Part shown: positions 5,894 through 9,616 of the stretch, one piece after another
Layout: each line of letters opens with the position of its first letter
Position numbering within the stretch: position 1 is the stretch's first letter
DNA from: Chamaesiphon sp.
GTDB taxonomy: Bacteria > Cyanobacteriota > Cyanobacteriia > Cyanobacteriales > Chamaesiphonaceae
Direction of reading: 5' to 3'
Length of the DNA stretch: 9,616 nt
Assembly (NCBI GenBank): GCA_026786125.1
Contig: JAJAYU010000202.1
Coordinates: 1-9,616 of the forward strand
Notes under the pieces: generated by a model
Databases searched by the model: none
What the model was told of the DNA's origin: nothing
Seen by the model: the letters and a program-made list of their open reading frames with translations, nothing else
Made by a program: the position numbers and the translations under genes

Positions 5894-6265
5894 ATGAGCG
5901 TTTTTGTCTTATTATTTAATGCGCGAACTGATAACGAGGGGATTTATTCAACTCAAGTTGGCGATCGAAATGTGATCCTCATGTTTGAACAAGAGGATGA
6001 CGCAGTGCGTTATGCCGATCAATTGGAGGCGGAAGATTTTCCCAAGCCGACGGTAGAGGGCATCGATCCTGAGGAGATCGAAGAATTTTGTCAGGACTCT
6101 GATTATGACTTTATCCTGGTAACTTCAGAAATGTTGGTAACGCCGCCCAGCTTAAGTATCGAAGAAACAGATTGGCAGCCGGATCAGCGCAAACAAGCTG
6201 CACCAGAATCAGATGATAGCATCGATCTCGAAGCAATGCGAAAGCGGCTAGAACGGTTGATGTAG
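5894..6265 (+). CDS. DUF3110 domain-containing protein
   Basis: This is a 123-residue acidic soluble protein. The first ~85 residues match the DUF3110 family of cyanobacteria and chloroplast-bearing plants: MSVFVLLFNARTDNEGIYS, then a strand/helix pattern through FEQEDDAVRYADQLEAEDFP, a Glu-rich stretch, and DFILVTSEMLVTPP. The fold looks like a small alpha/beta domain, and the biochemical role is unknown. Residues ~90-123 are a charged tail ending in a predicted helix (EAMRKRLERLM). ATG 5894 follows 55 A-rich bases after the dipeptidase stop, with no clear Shine-Dalgarno. The HAD-like gene starts 23 bases downstream. It is probably part of the same transcript as its neighbours, though the 55-base gap could hold a promoter. 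Confidence 0.85.
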   Translation: MSVFVLLFNARTDNEGIYSTQVGDRNVILMFEQEDDAVRYADQLEAEDFPKPTVEGIDPEEIEEFCQDSDYDFILVTSEMLVTPPSLSIEETDWQPDQRKQAAPESDDSIDLEAMRKRLERLM

Positions 6266-6288
6266 ATAGATATTTGTTTGAATTCACC

Positions 6289-6978
6289 ATGCTCGATCGA
6301 ATTACCACATTACTAGAAATCCCCAATTCGCTCCTCCAACCCCAAGTGATCTTCTTGGATGCTGTGGGCACCTTATTTGGGGTGCGCGGCAGTGTAGGGC
6401 AGATATATAGTGAGCTGGCGAGTAAATATGGGGTGATTTGTGCCCCAGAAATAGTAGATCGACATTTCTACGCCGCATTCAAAACTTCACCACCCTGTGT
6501 TTTTCCTGATGTCTCGATCGACGATATCCCCCAGTTAGAATATCAGTGGTGGAAGGCGATCAATCAACAGACATTCACTGCGGCTGGGGTGTGGGAACAG
6601 TTTAGTGATTTCGATGCTTTCTTCGATCGGTTATATCAATATTTCACAACTTCAGCCGCTTGGGAAATTTATCCTGATGTTTTTGTGGCACTTACGCAGT
6701 GGCAACAAGCTGGAATCCCCTTAGGCGTATTATCAAACTTTGATTCGCGCTTGCATACCGTACTGAAAGTACTAGATCTAGCGCAATATTTTTCGACGGT
6801 GACTATCTCTACTGAAGTTGGTGCAGCAAAACCCCAACCAGAAATTTTCACTACTGCACTGAATAAATATCAATGCAATCCAGCCAATGCGTGGCACATT
6901 GGCGATAGTCATGGCGATGATTATCTCGGTGCAAGTGGGGTAGGGATAATGGCGATTTGGATCGATCGACCAATCTAG
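6289..6978 (+). CDS. HAD-superfamily (subfamily IA) protein with altered DxD motif
   Basis: The protein is 229 residues with the haloacid dehalogenase-like fold and a helical C1-type cap (about 35-125). Motif I is FLDAVGT: nucleophile D24 is present, but the usual second Asp is V26. Motif II is S149 in LSNFDSR, motif III is K181 in AAKPQPEIF, and motif IV is GDSHGDD (205-211) with D206 and D210/D211 for Mg2+. In HAD phosphatases the DxD+2 Asp is the general acid/base; L-2-haloacid dehalogenases carry Tyr there. The substrate and even the reaction type are therefore open, although I recall DAVGTLFG in cyanobacterial homologues, so it is probably a family trait rather than damage. ATG 6289 is preferred over an in-frame TTG at 6274. 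It is the last gene of the co-oriented run with yidD. Confidence 0.88.
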   Translation: MLDRITTLLEIPNSLLQPQVIFLDAVGTLFGVRGSVGQIYSELASKYGVICAPEIVDRHFYAAFKTSPPCVFPDVSIDDIPQLEYQWWKAINQQTFTAAGVWEQFSDFDAFFDRLYQYFTTSAAWEIYPDVFVALTQWQQAGIPLGVLSNFDSRLHTVLKVLDLAQYFSTVTISTEVGAAKPQPEIFTTALNKYQCNPANAWHIGDSHGDDYLGASGVGIMAIWIDRPI

Positions 6979-6994
6979 CTGCTTCTGTTAAAAT
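6966..6994 (+). promoter_or_regulatory. possible promoter of the toxin-antitoxin pair
   Basis: TCGACC (6966-6971, four of six matches to TTGACA) and TAAAAT (6989-6994) are 17 bases apart. The -35 lies in the end of the HAD-like gene. The antitoxin ATG is at 7031, with AGGA at 7018-7021 as its ribosome site. The pair may also be read from the upstream operon, since I see no terminator between them. Confidence 0.33.
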
Positions 6995-7030
6995 AATGTT
7001 AGTGGATTAAATGCTGTAGGAACTAAGTCT

Positions 7031-7279
7031 ATGACGCTCGTTATCAACCTAAGTCCAGAATTAGAAGAACAGCTAAGAGAGAAGGCTATTCACCAAGGTC
7101 GAGATATCAATACTGTTGCATCTGAACTTTTGGCAAGTATCTTGGAAGAAGAAGCACAAAATGATGCGGAGGCTGTAAAAGGAATTCAGCAAGGATTGGA
7201 AGATTTCTCGGCAGGGAATTTTCGATCCTTTGATGAATATGTTGATGAACAGCGTCAAAAGTATAATCTGTCTGTATGA
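7031..7279 (+). CDS. antitoxin of a type II toxin-antitoxin module
   Basis: This 82-residue acidic protein precedes a ParE/RelE-like toxin and overlaps it by four bases (ATGA). The N-terminal part (residues 1-38, beginning MTLVINLSPELEEQLREKA) has the strand-helix-helix pattern of ribbon-helix-helix DNA-binding antitoxins. The C-terminal part (about 48-80), with GIQQGLEDFSAGNFRSFDEY and a closing QRQKYNL, resembles the toxin-wrapping tail common in cyanobacterial antitoxins. By family knowledge it should neutralise the toxin and repress its own operon. An AGGA sits nine bases before the ATG. The exact Pfam family is not certain from reading alone. Confidence 0.85.
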   Translation: MTLVINLSPELEEQLREKAIHQGRDINTVASELLASILEEEAQNDAEAVKGIQQGLEDFSAGNFRSFDEYVDEQRQKYNLSV

Positions 7280-7623
7280 AATATCGGATTGAAATCTCCA
7301 GCGTCGCCGAAGCTGAAGCAGTTGGAGCATTTTTAAATTTATCTCAGCTTACGTCTCCAGTTACGGCAAACCAGTGGCATGGTGGATTGCTGGAAGCAAT
7401 TGGTTCTCTATCTGTAATGCCGACTCGGTGTTCTCTTGCAAGAGAGAATAAGTATTTTAGTCAGGAAATTCGACAATTGCTCTATGGCAGAGGGCACACT
7501 TCATATCGGATTCTGTTTACTATTTTAGAGATCGGAGAAGTACAGACAGTTCGTATTCTTCATGTTCGCCACTCGTCACAACAGTCGATCGGTGAAAACC
7601 CAGAAGAACCCGATACAGCCTAA
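7276..7623 (+). CDS. ParE/RelE-superfamily toxin
   Basis: The protein has 115 residues and the plasmid-stabilisation (ParE/RelE) fold: an N-terminal strand (YRIEIS), an AEAEAVGAF helix, a second helix around WHGGLLEAIGSL, then strands with EIRQLLYGRG (64-73), SYRILFTI and VRILHVRH (~93-100). The basic residues on the last strands are those expected in the family. Whether it acts as a gyrase poison (ParE) or an mRNA interferase (RelE) cannot be told from sequence. The last ~15 residues are an acidic tail and probably disordered. ATG 7276 overlaps the antitoxin stop, implying translational coupling. The frame is intact, so the module may be functional. Confidence 0.87.
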   Translation: MKYRIEISSVAEAEAVGAFLNLSQLTSPVTANQWHGGLLEAIGSLSVMPTRCSLARENKYFSQEIRQLLYGRGHTSYRILFTILEIGEVQTVRILHVRHSSQQSIGENPEEPDTA

Positions 7624-7663
7624 TAACTTGTTTAATAGACAGCAATTGTTAAGTAAGTAGCTG

Positions 7664-7700
7664 GGCGCAAATATTTGTCAGATAGATTGTGTTATGCGCC
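7664..7700. terminator. weak possible terminator between convergent genes
   Basis: GGCGCA (7664-7669) can pair with TGCGCC (7695-7700) around a 25-base loop. On the plus strand the right arm is followed by ACTTTCTTTCTCT, which is pyrimidine-rich but not a U-tract. The right arm overlaps the last codons of the minus-strand coiled-coil gene. This may be coincidental. Confidence 0.22.
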
Positions 7701-7955
7701 ACTTTCTTTCTCTAATATCCGATCGACTTTATTCTCAATTGAGGTTAATCTTCTCAAAATCGTTGGACGATCTTCATCGATCGCTACCACCATGTTAATC
7801 AACCCTTCCTCAACTCTAGACAATCGCAACATTGCTTGTCTAATTTCATCAATTTGTTCTTCATGTCGCAATCTGCTGGTTTCTTGCTGCTCCAACATGG
7901 CTTGGATAGTCCTCGCATTAGAAGCTACTAATTGTTGTAATTCTTGATCAGTCAT
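7692..7955 (-). CDS. short coiled-coil hypothetical protein
   Basis: The product is 87 residues, highly charged and helical almost throughout, with heptad-like spacing of Leu/Ile/Met (LQQLV, IQAMLEQQ, IDEIRQAMLRLSRVEE, LRRLTSIENKVDRIL). The break at about residues 55-65 (VVAIDEDRPT) suggests two helices, possibly an antiparallel hairpin that oligomerises. No function is recognised; I recall short coiled-coil proteins of this style as common in cyanobacteria. I chose ATG 7955 (MTDQELQQL). The frame is open further upstream to an ATG at 8036, but those 27 extra residues are not helical and look non-coding. No clear ribosome site precedes 7955. It lies 117 bases downstream of acs on the same strand, perhaps independently transcribed. 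Confidence 0.65.
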   Translation of the reverse strand: MTDQELQQLVASNARTIQAMLEQQETSRLRHEEQIDEIRQAMLRLSRVEEGLINMVVAIDEDRPTILRRLTSIENKVDRILEKESGA

Positions 7956-8021
7956 CGTCGATCGGTAATTATGGATATTTATTATTCTAAAACATCTAAC
8001 TTGAATATTCTCGCTAAGGGC

Positions 8022-8061
8022 GACGCACGTAGACAAGGAAAATTATCGATCGTGCATCGTC
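8022..8061 (-). terminator. weak imperfect hairpin after acs
   Basis: GACGCACG (8022-8029) pairs with CGTGCATCGTC (8051-8061) with a three-base bulge and a 21-base loop, just beyond the acs stop codon. No U-tract follows on the minus strand, so termination here would be inefficient or Rho-dependent. This is a tentative call. Confidence 0.2.
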
Positions 8062-8072
8062 ACCAAAGTTAT

Positions 8073-9616
8073 TTAATCACTTTCTCTCAACTTATCCAAG
8101 ACACTGCGATCTTCTAGCGTCGAAGTATCACCAGAAACCTCTTTCCCTGCGGCTAAATCGCGCAATAGCCGCCGCATAATCTTACCCGATCGAGTCTTGG
8201 GTAAGGCATCGGTAAAGCGGATTTCACCAGGACGAGCGATCGCCCCAATTTCGATACCAACGTGTTTTTGTAGCTCTTTAATTAGACTTGGATCGCCAAC
8301 AAAATTGCTGTTTAAAGTTACAAAGGCGACTATTTCTTCACCTTTAATTTCATCAGGTTTACCGACAACTGCGGCTTCGGCAACAGCGGGGTGAGAAACG
8401 AGAGCAGATTCGAGTTCCATTGTGCCCAGACGGTGCCCAGAGACATTTAGCACGTCATCGGTGCGTCCCATAATCCAGAAATATCCATCGGCATCCTGAC
8501 GCGCCCCATCCCCCGCAAAATACATGTATTTGCCATCTTTGGGGGCGATGTGTTCCCAGTAGGTTTTGCGGAAACGTTCGTCGTCACCATAGACGGTTCG
8601 CATCATGCCTGGCCAAGGATGTTTAATAGTTAGATATCCACCATTATTGGCGGGGAGAGTATCGCCATCGAGATCGACGACTTCGGCGATGATGCCTGGG
8701 AAGGGACGAGTGGCGGAGCCTGGTTTGGTAGGAATTGCGCCAGGAAGGGCGGTAATCATAATGCCCCCAGTTTCAGTTTGCCACCAAGTATCGACGATCG
8801 GACATTTTTCTTTGCCGATGACGCGGTGGTACCACATCCAAGCTTCAGGATTGATCGGTTCGCCGACGGTACCCAGGAGGCGGAGGGAGGAGAGGTTACG
8901 AGCATTGGGCAATTCTTCACCCATTTTCATGAAGACACGAATGGCGGTGGGAGCGGTGTAGAAGATGGTTACGCCGTATTTTTCGATCATGTCCCAAGTA
9001 CAGCCTGGTTTGGATGGGCGGGTGACACCTTCATACATGACGGTAGTTGCACCGTTGGATAATGGGCCATAGACGATGTAACTATGTCCAGTAATCCAAC
9101 CGACATCGGCGGTACACCAATAAACATCGGTATCGTTAAGATCGAAAATCCATTTGGTGGTGATGTGGCTGTAGAGATTGTAGCCGCCTGTGGTGTGAAC
9201 TACGCCTTTCGGTTTGCCTGTACTGCCAGAGGTATAGAGGACAAATAACATATCCTCGGCATCCATTTCGACAGCGGGACAGTCGGCGGAGACGGTGGGT
9301 TGAATTTCATGCCACCAGATATCTCGCCCCTCTAGCATCGGGATTTCTTGCTGTGTCCGCCGCACTACCAGAACACTTTGAACAGTCGGACAGGCATCAT
9401 TTTCTAAGGCTTTATCAACTTGAATTTTTAATGGTACAATCGCATCTTTCCGCCAGCCGCCATCGGCAGTAATTACCGCTTTAGCTTTACCATTCGATAG
9501 TCTATCCCGCAACGCATCCGCACTAAAGCCACCAAAGACGACGGTATGTACCGCCCCAATTCTCGCACAAGCCAGCATTGCGATCGCCGCTTCAGGAATC
9601 ATCGGCATGTAAATCC
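8073..9616 (-). CDS. acs: acetyl-CoA synthetase (AMP-forming), N-terminus outside the window
   Basis: Acs makes acetyl-CoA from acetate, ATP and CoA through an acetyl-AMP intermediate, in the cytoplasm. About 514 codons are visible; the frame stays open to the last base (ending [10 protein letters not shown]), so roughly 140 N-terminal residues lie beyond 9616. Counting from the ATG at 9608, ANL-family motifs are [11 protein letters not shown] (125-135), [10 protein letters not shown] (273-282, with the Trp that restricts the pocket to acetate), [10 protein letters not shown] (363-372), [15 protein letters not shown] (381-395), and [11 protein letters not shown] with K476, the lysine needed for adenylation and target of regulatory acetylation in other bacteria. 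The ATG at 9608 is internal and not the true start. Two HIP1 octamers lie in the gene. Downstream on the same strand is the small coiled-coil gene. Confidence 0.97.
   Translation of the reverse strand, partial: IYMPMIPEAAIAMLACARIGAVHTVVFGGFSADALRDRLSNGKAKAVITADGGWRKDAIVPLKIQVDKALENDACPTVQSVLVVRRTQQEIPMLEGRDIWWHEIQPTVSADCPAVEMDAEDMLFVLYTSGSTGKPKGVVHTTGGYNLYSHITTKWIFDLNDTDVYWCTADVGWITGHSYIVYGPLSNGATTVMYEGVTRPSKPGCTWDMIEKYGVTIFYTAPTAIRVFMKMGEELPNARNLSSLRLLGTVGEPINPEAWMWYHRVIGKEKCPIVDTWWQTETGGIMITALPGAIPTKPGSATRPFPGIIAEVVDLDGDTLPANNGGYLTIKHPWPGMMRTVYGDDERFRKTYWEHIAPKDGKYMYFAGDGARQDADGYFWIMGRTDDVLNVSGHRLGTMELESALVSHPAVAEAAVVGKPDEIKGEEIVAFVTLNSNFVGDPSLIKELQKHVGIEIGAIARPGEIRFTDALPKTRSGKIMRRLLRDLAAGKEVSGDTSTLEDRSVLDKLRESD

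Noticed and set aside
7956..8036. Upstream extension of the coiled-coil gene to ATG 8036
   Set aside because: The extra 27 residues do not continue the helical pattern and coincide with an A/T-rich, promoter-like stretch.
8605..9062. Plus-strand frames of 94 and 118 codons inside acs
   Set aside because: They are antisense to conserved Acs motifs; they arise from the codon bias of the real gene.

Overview
The window is chromosomal DNA from a cyanobacterium. I see at least four HIP1 octamers (GCGATCGC, at 2376, 2505, 8236 and 9580) and very many CGATCG-type sites. I also see a heptanucleotide tandem repeat of the STRR kind and several cyanobacterium-typical genes: a VTE5/slr1652-type phytol kinase, a DUF3110 protein, and a 68-residue protein of a kind I associate with cyanobacteria. 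I cannot name the genus from sequence alone. Nothing here looks like a phage, plasmid, IS element, CRISPR array, tRNA or rRNA.

Layout. 1-391: no convincing gene, but two minus-strand frames worth checking. 392-598 (+): a small cyanobacterial hypothetical protein, facing a minus-strand SDR oxidoreductase (707-1516); a strong 14-bp bidirectional terminator (636-673) lies between them. 1517-2198: a gene-poor intergenic stretch of about 680 bases with a dyad in the SDR leader and a nested inverted-repeat element (2050-2143) whose right edge abuts a perfect TATAAT. 2199-4067 (+): a half-size exporter of the ABC class, similar to the peptidase-less lantibiotic exporters. 4168-4863 (-): phytol kinase.

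4891-6978 (+): four co-oriented genes that could be one operon. They are yidD (membrane-protein insertion factor), a VanX-like D-Ala-D-Ala dipeptidase, a DUF3110 protein, and a HAD-superfamily protein lacking the second Asp of the DxD motif. yidD and the phytol kinase start 27 bp apart on opposite strands. 7031-7623 (+): a type II toxin-antitoxin pair overlapping by 4 bases. 7692-7955 (-): a short coiled-coil protein. 8073 to the window end (-): acetyl-CoA synthetase, truncated at its N-terminus by the window edge.

Function. The window is mostly housekeeping: acetate activation, tocopherol/phytol salvage, and envelope or cell-wall functions (yidD plus dipeptidase). It also carries one exporter and one stress/addiction module. 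I found no clear new multi-gene system. The most unusual points are the nested repeat that may supply the exporter promoter, the altered HAD motif, the dipeptidase next to yidD, and the interrupted Cys-rich frame at the left end.
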